64,000 nucleotides of DNA from Mercenaria mercenaria (Eukaryota; Mollusca; Bivalvia; Venerida; Veneridae). This document shows positions 1 through 51,407 of the stretch, piece by piece. Location of the stretch: contig NC_069362.1 in NCBI RefSeq assembly GCF_021730395.1, positions 70,945,501 through 71,009,500 on the forward strand, read 5' to 3'. The translations under genes were made by a program, and so were the position numbers. Within the stretch, counting starts at the first letter, position 1. The number at the start of each line of letters is the position of its first letter. The notes under the pieces were generated by a model. The model made no database searches, had not been told where the DNA came from, and saw nothing but the letters and a program-made list of their open reading frames with translations.

Positions 1-197
1 ATGTCATACGCGAGAAAGGCTTTAACTATATTGAACTTCAATATCTGCTAGAACAAGTTGAGATAAAATAACAATTATGTCTGCTAGATCTCAATGCATG
101 TATGTCTAAACATGTAATAATTCATAATTTTGTACACTTTTGCAACAGACTTTAACAAAACAAAAATCTAACCAAAGGTTATTTTTCTCTGTTGCAG

Positions 198-427
198 CCG
201 CCTTACTCATGATACCCATAGGACGCTTACTGGACATCATAAGACAATGGGACAGTTATATAGTCTATTCCACGCCATATTCTCTAGTGTCTAGCTGCCT
301 GGGGTGTGTATGTGCCCTAATGTCGGCAGTGCTCAATCTATGTGCAATGTGTATGATCCTGTATGACAGGAAAATGGAACGATCCAATTCTGATGAACGC
401 GATGACTTGACGTTAAATTCAGCATGA
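198..427 (+). CDS. Terminal exon of an unidentified multi-pass membrane protein (5' part outside window)
   Basis: I do not recognise the family. A strong 3' splice site (TTTTTCTCTGTTGCAG) ends at 197; from 198 an open frame of about 76 codons runs to a TGA at 425-427. A weaker acceptor ending at 148 is in the same frame and would add 16 residues. The peptide has a hydrophobic start (ALLMIPIGRLL), a short polar loop (RQWDSY), then a long hydrophobic stretch rich in Cys and small residues (SSCLGCVCALMSAVLNLCAM) and a charged tail (DRKMERSNSDERDD). This is what the last two membrane segments and cytoplasmic tail of a tetraspan or claudin-like protein look like, but that is inference. It faces NVL tail to tail. 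Confidence 0.55.
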
Positions 428-943
428 AAATACTGTCGTCAATCACGTGTTGTAACGGTGCAAAATCAAAATGTTTGCGGACATTCGCTAAGATCTGTGT
501 AACAGACTGCGATTTGTCCAGTGTGTGACAATCTGTGATTTGTCTAGTGTGTAACAGACTGCAATTTGTCCAGTGTGTGACAGACTGTGATTTGTCCAGT
601 GTGTAGCAGTATTGTCTTTCAGGATTGAGCTGAAACACGGGAACAGGTTCCTTCAAGTCCAGTTTAAAGTAATGACGTCTTTTGGAACAATCTATCGGCG
701 TTTGTCTTAGTACCTTAATTAAAACACACAAAGATGACGCCCCCTTACATTGTACACAAGAACTGTGGATATTATTGCATCTGTTTTCGTTTAATTTTGA
801 TGTGTCAGCCTGAAATGTGCGAAATAATTACGTTCACGCAGAGATGGACAGCGAATTACGTGGTCATCTGCCACAGTACCAGTTCGTACAACCTGAATTT
901 AAATTGAACGTAATTCAGCATGAATGACATCGTTTAAAATAAA
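428..943 (+). other. 3'UTR of the left-edge gene with a poly(A) signal
   Basis: The stretch after the stop codon holds no open frame of note. AATAAA at 938-943 is the first good poly(A) signal on this strand. The extent is inferred. Confidence 0.4.
496..608 (+). repeat. Short minisatellite, 26-bp unit, about four copies
   Basis: Four imperfect copies of a 26-bp unit of the form GTGTGTRACAGACTGYRATT followed by TGTCCA stand head to tail inside the presumed 3'UTR. Confidence 0.8.
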
Positions 944-1742
944 CAAAAGACGAATACTTTCATGTAATACAGTATAAAGCAATATTTATTTACATGGTGT
1001 AAAATGTTCAAGGTTTTTGACCTAGGACTTAAATTCTTTGAAATAAGGATTAGTTCTTTTCATTTCACGAGATACTGTATAACTGATGGCTATTCAACAC
1101 TTAACTTAGTCAAGTATTTATTTTTTTAATATTGATAAATGCAGTTTGTATTGCTTATATATCTGCCATATTATCAAAAAAAGAGATTTCATTTTCGGCT
1201 ACGAAGTACTTGTGTGTTAATGATTTGCAAATATTATAAGAGACAAAATGTATACCAAAATACGAGCAGCAGTAGTCGTACTAAAATGTTGTCGTAGAGG
1301 AATATGCATTACATGCTACTCAATTTTTCATTTCAAAAAAAGATTACCTAAGCACTAATTTAACCAATGTTTAATTGGCAACAAAAGCTTTTCTTTTGGC
1401 AATACATGTTGAATGGTCACATTAACTCAACGTTATATCATATACCATTCTAAAAATCTCTTCGATCATAACTAGTTAAATTAAACCCATTTAAGCTTAT
1501 TTGAATTATAATATATGACAATGTAGTCTATGCATACTTTGGCACGGATTTAGATTTAAATTCTCTTTGAATATGAATAATACATACTGAACGCAATTTA
1601 GATTTGTGCACAATGCCCATAGTCGCAGCCGGCCATATTATATTTACTTACCAGTGCGTTTTGAAAACCAACAATTCAGCTGGCAGTATTTCCTTAATAA
1701 TAATAATTAGAGAAGGTAGCATAGAAATACACAAACGAGCAA
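944..1742. other. Intergenic, no feature seen
   Basis: AT-rich sequence without a coding-like frame, hairpin or recognisable repeat. Confidence 0.5.
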
Positions 1743-1981
1743 ATGAGCCGTGCCATGGGAAAACCAACATAGTGGCTTTGCGACCAGCATGGATCCAGAC
1801 CAGCCTGCGCATCCGCGCAGTCTGGTCAGGATCCATGCTGTTCGCTTTCAAAGCCTATTGGAATTAGAGAAACTGTTAGCGAACAGCATGGATCCTGACC
1901 AGACTGCACGGATGCGCAGGCTGGTCTGGATCCATGCTGGTCGCAACACCACTATGTTGGTTTTCTCATGGCACGGCTCAT
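1743..1981. mobile_element. Palindromic (fold-back) MITE, copy 1
   Basis: About 239 bp that fold back almost completely. The left end ATGAGCCGTGCCATG is matched by CATGGCACGGCTCAT at the right end. The arms (about 105 nt) contain CTGCGCATCCGCGCAG and surround a loop of about 30 nt (TTCAAAGCCTATTGGAATTA). Three more copies lie at 35410, 62706 and 63840. It has no coding capacity, and no clear target duplication was found. Confidence 0.85.
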
Positions 1982-3915
1982 ATAGTGACGGGTCCAATTA
2001 TTAAATCTTACTTGAAATGCGACCTTCTGAAATCTTAAAAAAAAAGATGAATTATCTATGATGAAAATCAGAAACACATATTTTAAATCAGTCTGCGAAT
2101 TCTGGCTGCCGGATTTAGAAACAAAAAATAATCAGTGTACGTTCCTTGTGCTGAATGTAAATCAGCTAATTTCAAGAATAGTAACATCTCATTTTCTTCC
2201 CATTTTTGCGTAATTACCTTGCTGTATTTACGTTATTTAATCATTTATGCCAACTACATTTGTTGCAAAGCGACGTCTACTCTCGCTATATTCGACAAAT
2301 GTCAAGAATCGCTGTTTGGCATATAAACCAGTTACTTTTCAGCTACGGGGAATGTTTCTGCTATTTATTATCAGAGATCTTACCCTATTTTCAATTAGTA
2401 AGTTATTTGAAAATTAATGACTATTACATATTCGTTTTTGTGAACAATGAAAATTTCATCAATATTAAAATATGTTTCAAGAATTTATAGGTGTACATGG
2501 AGTTTTATGAATTTATTCTTGGCAATTCTTGGTTCCGTTACAATAGACACTTCCGATATAAATCTTAAACATTTAAAACCATTTACATCACAAATATGAA
2601 ATAAATTTCTAACCTAATTGTATAGTCAATTCGCAAAAATATCAATAATTGATTACTCATTAATCATTTACATGTTGTTGCTTCTTGGAAATTGATTTTG
2701 TGTCAATACTGGAGTCAACAATGTAAAAATACTTTGATATAGATCTACATAGACTGTAAATTATTCATAAAACCTTTAAAAGTATATATCAGTGACATGA
2801 TAATGGTGAAAATGATACAGCACACCAGGATATTGCCATTTACCCAGTTTCAGTAAAGTGCCTCAGTACCTTTGTAGGCAGCTGACAGAGGTGGTTTTTT
2901 TACCTTATTAGACTGGAAATGATAAAACTGTAACCTAGCAAAATAACAGCTGACTCTGATTTCAACAAGTCTGATCAGGACAGGTAACACAATGTGCAAC
3001 AATCCTCACATGCTGTTAAAACCAGATGGACTCCATTATTGCTAGGGTCTTCTTGACTCGATTTCAAAACGACTAAAATACCAAGTCATTACCATGACAT
3101 TCCGGATTAGGTGCCGTTTTACTTTGTCTCAGTATTCCCCTCCACAACCCCCAAACATTAAATACGTTTGTTCATCTGTAATATATGGGGTAAATAATCT
3201 TGATAGATGCTGGGTGGGTAAGTAGACACAACTAGTATGTGCAATAAATATCTTGTACACCAGACTGGCATTTCTTGTGATTTTACAAATGCCGGCAAAC
3301 CCCATGCCAGGTATCTCTTGCGCAGTTAAAAGACAACTAGCGATTCATGCACTGGCTATATATTTTTATGTAGAATGCATTAAAAATCAAGTAACTTGAT
3401 AATCCCACCTTCATCTACAACTAGTAACAGATTATTATATTCTGATTAAGTTAGCAACCCACAAAAAAGGTCTATAGACATTTTGATAAAGAGAATGAAA
3501 GGTTACTGTAGTAAAGAACAACAACCAATACATACCGTAAATAGTAAATTTTATTGTTTTCACAAAACATGAATGAAACAAGACTTTGGCTATAAATAAA
3601 CAAGCTTGTTGCATGTTTGTACACATAAACTTCTAACCTTGATGTAACTGAATTAAACAAGTGATGGAAGTATTGCAATATAAGTCCAATTCTGGTTCAG
3701 GATATTGAAGCAAAAAAGGCAAATATTCTACAATCAAGAAAATTAAAAATGGTAAATATTTAATTCTTGCAGCTAGTAACTTGAATGCAAATATTTTTAT
3801 ACACATGACATTTTATCTTCACTTATAAAATCCCATGGCTTCTTGTGTTAAGCCTGACCAATGTTACCTGTGCTTGCGGAGCTTATGTTCTGATTTACCT
3901 CAGATTTATTTACAA
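1982..3915. other. Intergenic, no feature seen
   Basis: About 1.9 kb of AT-rich sequence between the left gene and NVL. Short open frames here have no coding-like composition or splice context. Confidence 0.5.
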
Positions 3916-4676
3916 CAAGAGCTGTCTCCATAGGATGACATATGCCCCCGATGGCACTTTGAATGAGTAGTTATGGCTGATGTTAGAGTTTAGGACCTTT
4001 GACCTACGGAGCTGGGTCTTGCGCGCGACACGTCGTCTTACTGTGCCACACATTCATGCGTAGTTATTTTAAAATCCATGCATGAATGACAAAGATATGG
4101 ACCGGACACGCCCATCAATGCACTATCATGAAAAATGACCTTTAACGTCTAAGTGTGACCTTGACCTTTGAGCTACGGACTGGGTCTTGCGCGCGACACG
4201 TCGTCTTACTGTGGTACACATTCATGCCAAGTTATTTGAAATCCATCATGGTTGACAAAGATATGGACCGGACACGCCCATCAATGCACTATCCTTTAAT
4301 GTCTAAGTGTGACCTTTGAGCTACGGACCTGGGTCTTGCGCGCGTCATGTCGTCTTACTGTGGTACACATTCATGCCAAGTTATTTGAAAATCCATCTAT
4401 CGATGACAAAGATATGGACCGGACACGCCCATCAATGCACTATCCTTTAATGTCTAAGTGTGACCTTGACCTTTGAGCTACGGACCTGGGTCTTGCGCGC
4501 GACACATCGTCTTACTGTGGTACACATTCATGCCAAGTTATTTGAAAATCCATCCATCGATGACAAAGATATGGACCGGACACGAAAATTGCGGACAGAC
4601 TGACAGACTGACAGACCGACAGACTGACAAACCGACAGACGGTTCAAAAACTATATGCCTCCCTTCGGGGGCATAA
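3916..4676 (+). mobile_element. CAAGAG-type element (GGGGGCATAA 3' end), tandem core
   Basis: It starts CAAGAGCTGTCTCCATAGGA with a 5' hairpin, followed by ATGCCCCC, which is complementary to the GGGGGCAT at the 3' hairpin (GCCTCCCTTCGGGGGCATAA). The core has four copies of a 150-165 bp unit containing GAGCTACGGACCTGGGTCTT. A GACAGACTGACAGACC tract precedes the 3' hairpin. No protein is encoded. Intergenic, downstream of NVL. Confidence 0.8.
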
Positions 4677-5790
4677 AAATCAAATGTTATTTAATGCTGA
4701 AGTCATTTACAAAATCACAAGCTACCTTTTCACTTTTCTAAAATTAAGTGAATATTTACTTTCAAAAGTGCCTGACTTTTCTAAAATTTAGTGCATAGTT
4801 ACTTAAAAAATTGCCCGACTTTTCTAGTGTTGTTACACCACAATACCAAGAACCATTCAGTTATTTCTGAATAGTGGAGTTACTGAGTAGATTTGTGACA
4901 TAGGAAACTTAGCGTGATATTCTACGTCAGCATTCTTAATTACTTCAACTTAACAAATGAAGGTGAATTGCAATGTAAAAATCAATTCAAACTTTTGCAA
5001 CTGGAAATTCCTAAAGATATTCGATATTCCTTACTGATGATCAAATTTCTGTATATCCAAATAAAAACAATCTAAACAAGAGTTTCACAGGCAGTACTCG
5101 TGCTTCCATAAGTATTGAAAAATAACAACCGATACCCACATTTATTGTGCAACAATGAAACATAAACACAATATAGGAGAATCTTCTTGCAACAAATTCT
5201 TTCAATTATTTTATGTTGCAATTTTAAATTTCTCGAATGCAGTACAATTACCATCTTTTAATAGATGTGTAGTTTTATCAAGTTTATTGTACGAGACAAA
5301 TATTTCAGTAGAATAAGGAACAAGACATTTTTTCAGTGTTCATTACTTGTATAGACAGTATCATGCAGTGTGAAATTCAATTTAAAAAAACTTGTTAGTT
5401 CCATGGGTAATGTAATGTAAACAATATTGTTAATATATTAGGTATGAACCAAGGTAATGATATGAATAACAAAGAAAGACAGCTTTACACCAAAAATTTG
5501 ATGAAAATGAGTTAAGTTGTTGTATAAAGAAACGCCATTTGAACATAAAACTTATCAACGGATACTAGAAATGAATACAACTTAATCATAACAGTTCACT
5601 TGCAAGTCTTTGGTAGGAGTGTTACACTGTATACAGCAAACATTACCATGGCCTAATTCCCCAGCTGCTTGAAGACATGTATGGTGTTTAAATTATAACA
5701 TTATCACAGAAACCCTTTTGTCACCACACTGGAATGTGAAATCTCAACACAGTGTCACTAGTATGCCAACTGTATTTCATGCTGAAGTTT
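4677..5790 (-). other. NVL: NVL 3'UTR and downstream flank
   Basis: Non-coding and AT-rich. Minus-strand AATAAA signals (TTTATT on plus) lie at 5283-5288 and 5141-5146, about 500-650 nt past the NVL stop codon. Either could end the transcript. Choosing between them needs transcript data. Confidence 0.35.
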
Positions 5791-44842
<39,052 letters not shown>

Positions 44843-44957
44843 TTTAAAGCTTTTTGGAGCAAAAACACACCTGATCTAAATCATCTATGGTATTTACTAG
44901 GGATGGAAACGAATATTCCAATATTCAGAAAAAATATAAGATCATGAAAAATAAATA

Positions 44958-46804
44958 CAAGAGGGCCAAGATGGCCCTAGGTCGCTCACCTGATAAACAC
45001 ACCATAACAGTGTAAACATGTTTGACATAGTGATTTCATGGAAACAAATATTCTGACCAATTTTCATTAAGATTTGATCAAAAATGTGGTCTCTTAAGTG
45101 TAAACAAGTATTTTCTTCAATTTGACCTAGTGACCTAGTTTTTGAGCTAAGATGACCTATATTCGAATTTGACCTAGATTTGATCAAGGCAACAATTCTG
45201 ACTAAATTTCATCAACCTCGATTAAAAAATACAGCCTCTATCGCATACAAAACGTTTTCTTTGATTTGACCTAGTGACCTAGTTTTCGACCCCAGATGAC
45301 CCATTTTCAAAACTGGTCTAGATTTCATCAAGGTTATCATTCTGACAAAATTTCATGAAGATCAGTTGAAAAATACAGCCTCTATCGCATACACAAGGGT
45401 TTTCTTTGATTTGACCTAGTGACCTACTTTTTAACCCCAGATAACCCATTTTCAAACTCGGCCTAGATTTCATCAAGGTAATTATTCTGACCAAAATTCA
45501 TGAAGATAAAATGAAAAATACAGCCTCTATCGCATACATAAGGTTTTTCCTTGATTTGACCTAGTGACCTAGTTTTTGACCCCGGGTGTCCCATTTTCGA
45601 ACTTGGCCTAGATTTCATCAAGGTAATCACTCTGACAAAATTTCGACCAAATTTCATAAAAATCAATTGAAAAAAACAGTCTCTATCGCATACACAAGAT
45701 TTTTCTTTAATTTAACCTAGTGACCTATTTTTTGACCTCAGATAACCCATATTCAAACTCGACCTAGATTTCATCAAGGCAATCACTCTGACCAAATTTC
45801 ATGAAGATCAATTGAAAAATACATCCTCTATTGCATACACAATGTTTTTCTTCGATTTGACCTAGTGACCTAGTTTTTGACCCCAGATGACCCATTTTCG
45901 AACTCAGCCTAGATTTTATCAAGGTAATCATTCTGGCTAAATTTCATGAAGATCAGTTGAAAAATACTGCCTCTATTGCATACACAAGGTGTTTCTTTGA
46001 TTTGACCTAGTGACCTAGTTTTTGACCCCAGATGACCCATTTTCGAACTCGGCCTAGATTTCATCAAGGTTATCATTCTGACCAAAATTCATGAAGATCA
46101 ATTGAAAAATACAGCCTCTATCGCATACACAAGGTTTTTCCTTGATTTGACCTAGTGACCTAGTTTTTGACCCCAGATGACCCATTTTCGAACTTGGCCT
46201 AGATTTCATCAAGGCAATCATTCTGACCAAAATTCATGAAGATCAATTGAAAAATACAGCCTCTATCGCATACACAAGGTTTTTCTTTGATTTGACCTAG
46301 TGACCTAGTTTTTGACCCCAGATGACCCATTTTCGAACTCGGCCTAGATTTCATCAAGGTTATCATTCTGACCAATATTCATGAAGAATAATTGAAAAAT
46401 ACAGCCTCTATCGCATACACAAGGTTTTTCTTTGATTTGACCTAGTGACCTAGTTTTTGACCCCAGATGACCCATTTTCGAACTCGGCCTAGATTTCATC
46501 AAGGTTATCATTCTGACAAATATTCATGAAGATTAATTGAAAAATACAGCCTCTATCGCATACACAAGGTTTTTCTTTGATTTGACCTAGTGACCTAGTT
46601 TTTGACCCGAGATGACCCATTTTCGAACTCGGCCTAGATTTTATCAAGGTTATCATTCTGACCAACATTCATGAAGATTAATTGAAAAATACAGCCTCTA
46701 TCGCATACACAAGCTAAATGTTGACAGACGACAGACGACGGACGACAGACGCCGGACATCGAGCGATCAGAAAAACTCACCTGAGCATTGCTCAGGTGAG
46801 CTAA
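44958..46804 (+). mobile_element. CAAGAG-type element (CAGGTGAGCTAA end), about eleven 146-bp units
   Basis: Starts CAAGAGGGCCAAGATGGCCC (stem GGCCA/TGGCC), then GTCGCTCACCTG, matched by the 3' hairpin CTCACCTGAGCATTGCTCAG followed by GTGAGCTAA. The unit has TTTGACCTAGTGACCTAG, CTCGGCCTAGATTTCATC and CAGCCTCTATCGCATACA. Just upstream of NVL exon 1. Confidence 0.88.
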
Positions 46805-46949
46805 AAAACCAAATGAAAGAACAACAAAAGTGCCAGAAAGTAACAATATACGCCCCTCACAGCTAATTTCTTTACACTAGCACCTGTATTTGCAAATGGA
46901 ATTTTAATTGTGTGGTAGTAATTATTGTAATTCTTTTGTTTTTCTAAAT

Positions 46950-47414
46950 CCACATAAAAACTCCTTACCAGGTAGAGATACCTTAAAATACACCTTAAAT
47001 TTGAAAGTAACATCTATGTTGTACCACAGAAAAGTGGACTTGGTTTTTCCCTACAGTCAATTATAAAAAAGTTACAATATAAGTTATTTATAGTAACAAC
47101 TAAGGGAAGTTAATCTTTATAAAAAAATAAATAAAAAAATCCCCCCAAAAAATTGTAAGTTCACACAAAAATCCTTACCAGGTAGAGATAGGTTAACATA
47201 CACCTCAAAATTGGATGTATCATGCATGTTGTACTACAGAAAATTGGTCTCGATTTTTCCCTACAACTAGTAATGAAAAAGTTACAATACAAGTTATTTA
47301 TAGTAACAAGAAAGGGAAGTAATTCTAAAGGAGGGACCCGCGCATGACACTTCATCTCATGATGGTGTACAGTTGTGCCAAGTTACATCAAAATCCCTTC
47401 ATGCATGAAGAAAA
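46950..47414 (+). repeat. Diverged direct repeat and left part of a host repeat
   Basis: Two copies of about 175-200 bp (46950-47120 and 47160-47335) share CCTTACCAGGTAGAGATA and GTTATTTATAGTAACAA. The stretch after 47330 (GACACTTCATCTCATGATGG) is a unit of the repeat that continues at 48434 beyond the insertion. Confidence 0.7.
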
Positions 47415-48433
47415 CAAGAGCACCGCCTTGCGGGTGCTGACGCTCATCTGATTTTTTTTGTATAATAGAAATATTGTCCTACCCATGATTTTCTAAGTCT
47501 AAAAAGGGCCATCATTCTTGCAAAAAGCAGGATAGAGTTATGTTTCTTGATGTACAGTGTCCACTTATGATTGTGAAAAACTGTTGCAAGTTTTAAAGCA
47601 ATAGCTTTGATAGTTTATGAGAAAAGTTGCCTTAAACATAATACTCAACCAAGAAAATGATTTTCTAAGTCCAAAAGGGGCAATAATTATTGCAAAAAGC
47701 AGGATGGAGTTATGTTGCTTGCTGTACAGGGTCAGCTTATGATGGTGAACAAGTGTTGCAAGTTTCAAAGCAATAGCTTTGATAGTTTAAGAGAAAAAGT
47801 TGACCTAAACATAAAACTTAACCAAGAAATCTGATATTTCTAAGTCCAAAAGGGGCCATAAATCTTGCAAAAAGCAGGATGGAGTTATGTTTCTTGCTGT
47901 ACGGGTCAGCTTATGATGGTGAACAAGTGTTGCAAGTTTTAAAGCAATAGCTTTGATAGTTTAGGATAAAAGCTGACCTAAACATAAAACTTAACCAAGA
48001 AAACTGATTTTCTAAGTCCAAAAGGGGCAATAATTCTTGCAAAAAGCAAGATGGAGTTATGTTTCTTGATGTACAGGGTCTGCTTATGATGGTGAACAAG
48101 TATTCCAAGTTTCAAAGCAATAGCTTTGATAGTTTAGGAGAAAAGTTGACCTAAACATAAAACTTAACCAAGAAATCTGATATTTTCTAAGTACAAAAGG
48201 GGCCATAAATCTTGCAAAAAGCAAGATGGAGTTATGTTTCTTGCTATACAGGGTCAGCTTATGATGGTGAACAAGTATTCCAAGTTTCAAAGCAATAGCT
48301 TTGATAGTTTAGGAGAAAAGCTGACCTAAACATAAAACTTAACCAGGCAACGCTGACGCCGACGCCGATGCCGACAACCGCTCAAGTGATAACAATAACT
48401 CATCATTTTTTTTCAAAAAATCAGATGAGCTAA
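47415..48433 (+). mobile_element. CAAGAG-type element (AATCAGATGAGCTAA end), five 165-bp units
   Basis: Sister of 33810: CAAGAGCACCGCCTTGCGGG, GCTCATCTGATT, units with GGGCCATAAATCTTGCAAAA, a GACGCCGACGCCGATGCCG stretch, and the 3' end AATCAGATGAGCTAA. It splits a tandem repeat that lies on both sides. Confidence 0.86.
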
Positions 48434-48830
48434 AAATGCTTTGGGCAAAGTCATTGTTGTATCTGATCTTTGGCCTCTTGGTGTGACCTTGACCTTAGAC
48501 CTTGGGACCTGGTTCTTGCGCAAGACACTCCGTCTCGTGGTGGTGAACATTTGTGCCAAGTTATATCAAAATCCCTCCATGCATGAAGAAGAAATTTTAT
48601 TTATGCTCTGGACAAAGTTTTCATTCTTGGATCCTTTGACCTCTGTGTGACCTTGACCTTAAACCTAGGGACCTGGTTCTTGAGCATGACACTCCGTCTT
48701 ATGATGGTGAACAATTGTGCCAAGTTTCAACAAAATCCCTCCATGCATGAAGAAGATATGCTCCGGAAAAAGTCTGTGGACGCCGTCTGCCGCCCGCTCA
48801 ATTTTCGGACAAAGAGATGTAAAGTTAAGC
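48434..48830 (+). repeat. Right part of the host tandem repeat
   Basis: Two units of about 180 bp with GTGACCTTGACCTTAGACCT, GACCTGGTTCTTG and ATCCCTCCATGCATGAAGAA, ending near GACGCCGTCTGCCGCCCG. Same repeat as 47330-47412. Confidence 0.65.
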
Positions 48831-48862
48831 CATTTTTTTATTACCCTTATCCCACCCCGCAG

Positions 48863-48995
48863 TGAGTCTACTGTCAAAATGCAAGCAATGCCGCCTGCTG
48901 TTTTAAAGTATTTCACGCATCATCCGATAAGAAGTCAGTTACGTGTAATAATCATGTGGAAAGACTTCACTTACGCGAGAGCTACATCCCTCTAA
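48863..48995 (+). CDS. Possible terminal coding exon, unidentified
   Basis: A very pyrimidine-rich tract (TTACCCTTATCCCACCCCGC) ends in AG at 48862. After it a 44-codon frame (ESTVKMQAMPPAVLKYF, HHPIRSQLRVIIMWKDF) runs to TAA at 48993-48995, followed at once by overlapping AATAAA signals at 48998-49003 and 49002-49007. Composition is protein-like, but I recognise no family, and upstream exons on this strand were not found because repeats occupy that side. It may be an orphaned exon. Confidence 0.35.
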
Positions 48996-49020
48996 GAAAT
49001 AAATAAAGTCTATTTAAACT

Positions 49021-49766
49021 AGAATGTGTCTGTAGGACACAGGGTGTGCCCCCCTCCCCCCACACACTGGTAGATTTGTCACAAATAAGGGGAAATAATT
49101 CAAATGTTTGCAGTCTTAATGGGGTTTAGCCTAAAAAAAAATTATGAAAAAGATTCATTATTCTAATTATTCTATACCATATACTTTTTGAGTTATGAGC
49201 ATCACAAACAAAAAATCCACTATTTTGGCTATTTCAAGGGCCATAACTCTGTAAAAAACACTAAAATTCTCAAGAAGAATGCCAAGTGTGCAAGGTCACA
49301 TTATGATAAAGACTCAAGCAAAGTTTCATGAATTTACATTAAATACTTTCTGAGTGAGGCACATATTTAGGTGAAAATGTGCATTTTTTTACTATTTCAG
49401 GGGCCATAACTCTGGAAGTAGGGGGGGCGGACCCAGATGAAACATAGGAGGTGCGTAAGTTCATATCATGATAAAGACTCATGCAAGGTTTCATGAATCT
49501 ATATCAAATACTTTTTGAGCTAGGCGTGTCACAAGGTGAAAATGTTCATTTTCACTATTTCAGGGACCATAACTCTAGAAATAGGATGCGGACCCAGATT
49601 AAAAATAGGAGATGCGCAAGTTCATATCATGATTAATACTCATGCAAGGTTTCATGAATCTATATCAAATACTTTTTGAACTAGGAGTGTCACAAGGTGA
49701 AAATGTGCATTTTTGACTATTTCAGGGGCCATAACTCTAAAAATAGGGGGCGGAGCCAGACGAAGA
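49021..49766 (+). mobile_element. Related tandem-repeat element without CAAGAG start
   Basis: Starts GAATGTGTCTGTAGGACACA (hairpin TGTGTC/GACACA) then GTGTGCCCCCC. Three units of about 160 bp with GGGGCCATAACTCTGGAAG and CAAGGTTTCATGAATCTATA. No 3' hairpin; it stops at the coding-like exon at 49767. Confidence 0.6.
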
Positions 49767-49941
49767 ATGTTGCCGAAAATTAAGTTTTTACCTGTAGGGT
49801 ACAACACAAAAGATCTAGAAGAGACCGTTAAACAAATGGAAGTGGGAATGGCTAAATTAACGAAAAAGAACTACGAGAAAGAAATTATCAGAAAGGACTT
49901 TTTGCGCAACATCGAGGTGACGCACTCCTGCAGATTTTTGG
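49767..49941 (+). CDS. Coding-like exon A of a two-exon plus-strand unit, unidentified
   Basis: From an ATG at 49767 the frame reads MLPKIKFLPVGYNTKDLEE, KQMEVGMAKLTKKNYEKE, RKDFLRNIEVTHSCRFL to a donor TTGG|GTAAGG. Lys/Glu-rich with helical spacing; I know no match. The ATG lies at the border of the repeat to its left, so it may not be the original start and 5' coding sequence may be lost. It leaves one base over (G), which joins in frame to the acceptor at 50330. Confidence 0.5.
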
Positions 49942-50330
49942 GTAAGGAAAACCCTGATTATATTACTGTAAATAACAATTCACCGTAACAACCTTGACCC
50001 TAATGAGCAGCCAATCAAAAGTCACGTATTGAGGAAACAGCTTTTGGGTGAAGCAGATCACTGCATGTATACAAATCAGGTACATGATTTTTTGTTAATG
50101 CTACAGTTTACAGAGTTTTGAGGGTCCAGTGACTCCAGTTAATAGTTCATTTGTAATGTGGTGTTATTAAAGTAGTAACAAGTACTTGTCAGCTGTACTG
50201 CGCATATGCGAAAATCGAAGCTAAAGGTCATGAAATGAGGACACAACTGGATAGATTGTGACAAAACACCTCACTTTATTTATCTATCTGTCTAGTTAGG
50301 ACCGTTAATTTTCAGCTTTGGGAGTCCCAG

Positions 50331-50371
50331 GACTGCAATTTAAAATTTCTAGTGAGAACACTATAGAAATA
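50331..50371 (+). pseudogene. Exon B of the plus-strand unit, left piece
   Basis: Acceptor GGGAGTCCCAG ends at 50330. The frame continues from exon A as GLQFKISSENTIEI, up to the target site ATAGAAATA where a MULE-like element begins. The coding frame resumes after the second element at 53137. Confidence 0.5.
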
Positions 50372-51393
50372 GGAAGTGTCTCTAGGGGTACGGATCCGTA
50401 CCTCTCGAATCTGATTCTAGAGGTACGGATCCGTACCTCTAGACAAGCCTGTTAGGGGTTTTCTAGGGGTACGGACCTCCTTTTTCTAGATGTGTAGGGT
50501 TATATATATCTTAAATTTTGTTGAAAATGAAATAAAAATAAGACTTAACTAGTGTTCGCTTAAAACTTGGATCTAAATGGTTTACAGATACCAGCGTTCA
50601 CCCGATTGTTTACTTTCTCTTTCAAAACCTAAATAACCGAGGAACTCCAAATGAATACACTGTTCCGTGCCGATAAGTTTGTTGTAAAATAAACTGTTGA
50701 TAACAGATAAAAGATTGCTTGTAACCCTTAAATGAATTCTAGTTGAAATTCAGCAGGAAAACATTAATTATGCATAAAAATGTGCACCTATTTATTCTGT
50801 TATTTAACAAGATATAATGATAATCGGCATGGAACTGATTGTTTAATAATCAATTAACCGACATTAAGTAAAAGAAACTGTTTCTGAAAACGTCCCTTGT
50901 ATCTCGTAACGGCTACCAAATGTGTGGAAAACATAAATACCCTAAGGTTTAATTATCATTAAAAATAGTTTTTTTTCCCCAAGATATTTAACTGTTTTTT
51001 GTTTTTTTTTAATCTTTATATCTTTTTTTTTCTGCCGGTTCGAATCATCATGATTTACTCGGTGTTCCTTGATTATTTACGTTTCGGAAGTAAATGTAAC
51101 AATTCGGGTGAACGTTGTTATCTGTAAACCATTTAGATCCAAGTTTAAGGTGAATTCTGATGAATTCTTATTTGTTATTTCATTTTCAACAAAATTTGAA
51201 ATGTAAATGACCCTTAATATCTAGAAAATCGGAGGTCCGTACCCCTAGGAAACCCCTAACGGGCTTGTCTAGAGATACGGATCCGTACCTCTAGAATCTG
51301 AATTCTGATTCTAGAGGTACGGATCTAGAGGTATGGATCCGTACCTCTAGAATCTGATTCTAGAGGTACGGATCCGTACCCCTAGACACTTCC
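50372..51393. mobile_element. MULE-like DNA transposon 1, 9-bp TSD
   Basis: Ends GGAAGTGTCTCTAGGGGTAC and its complement GTACCCCTAGACACTTCC, flanked by the 9-bp duplication ATAGAAATA (50363-50371 and 51394-51402). Long inverted repeats (over 130 bp at the ends, with further arm matches such as GGATCTAAATGGTTTACAGA inward) are built of palindromic motifs GGTACGGATCCGTACC. Long TIRs with 9-bp duplications are typical of Mutator-like elements. No transposase frame. Confidence 0.8.
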
Positions 51394-51407
51394 ATAGAAA
51401 TAGGAAA

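Noticed and set aside
333-731. 132-codon minus-strand frame at the left edge
   Set aside because: It lies opposite the membrane-protein exon and runs through the 26-bp repeat; no homology or splice context.
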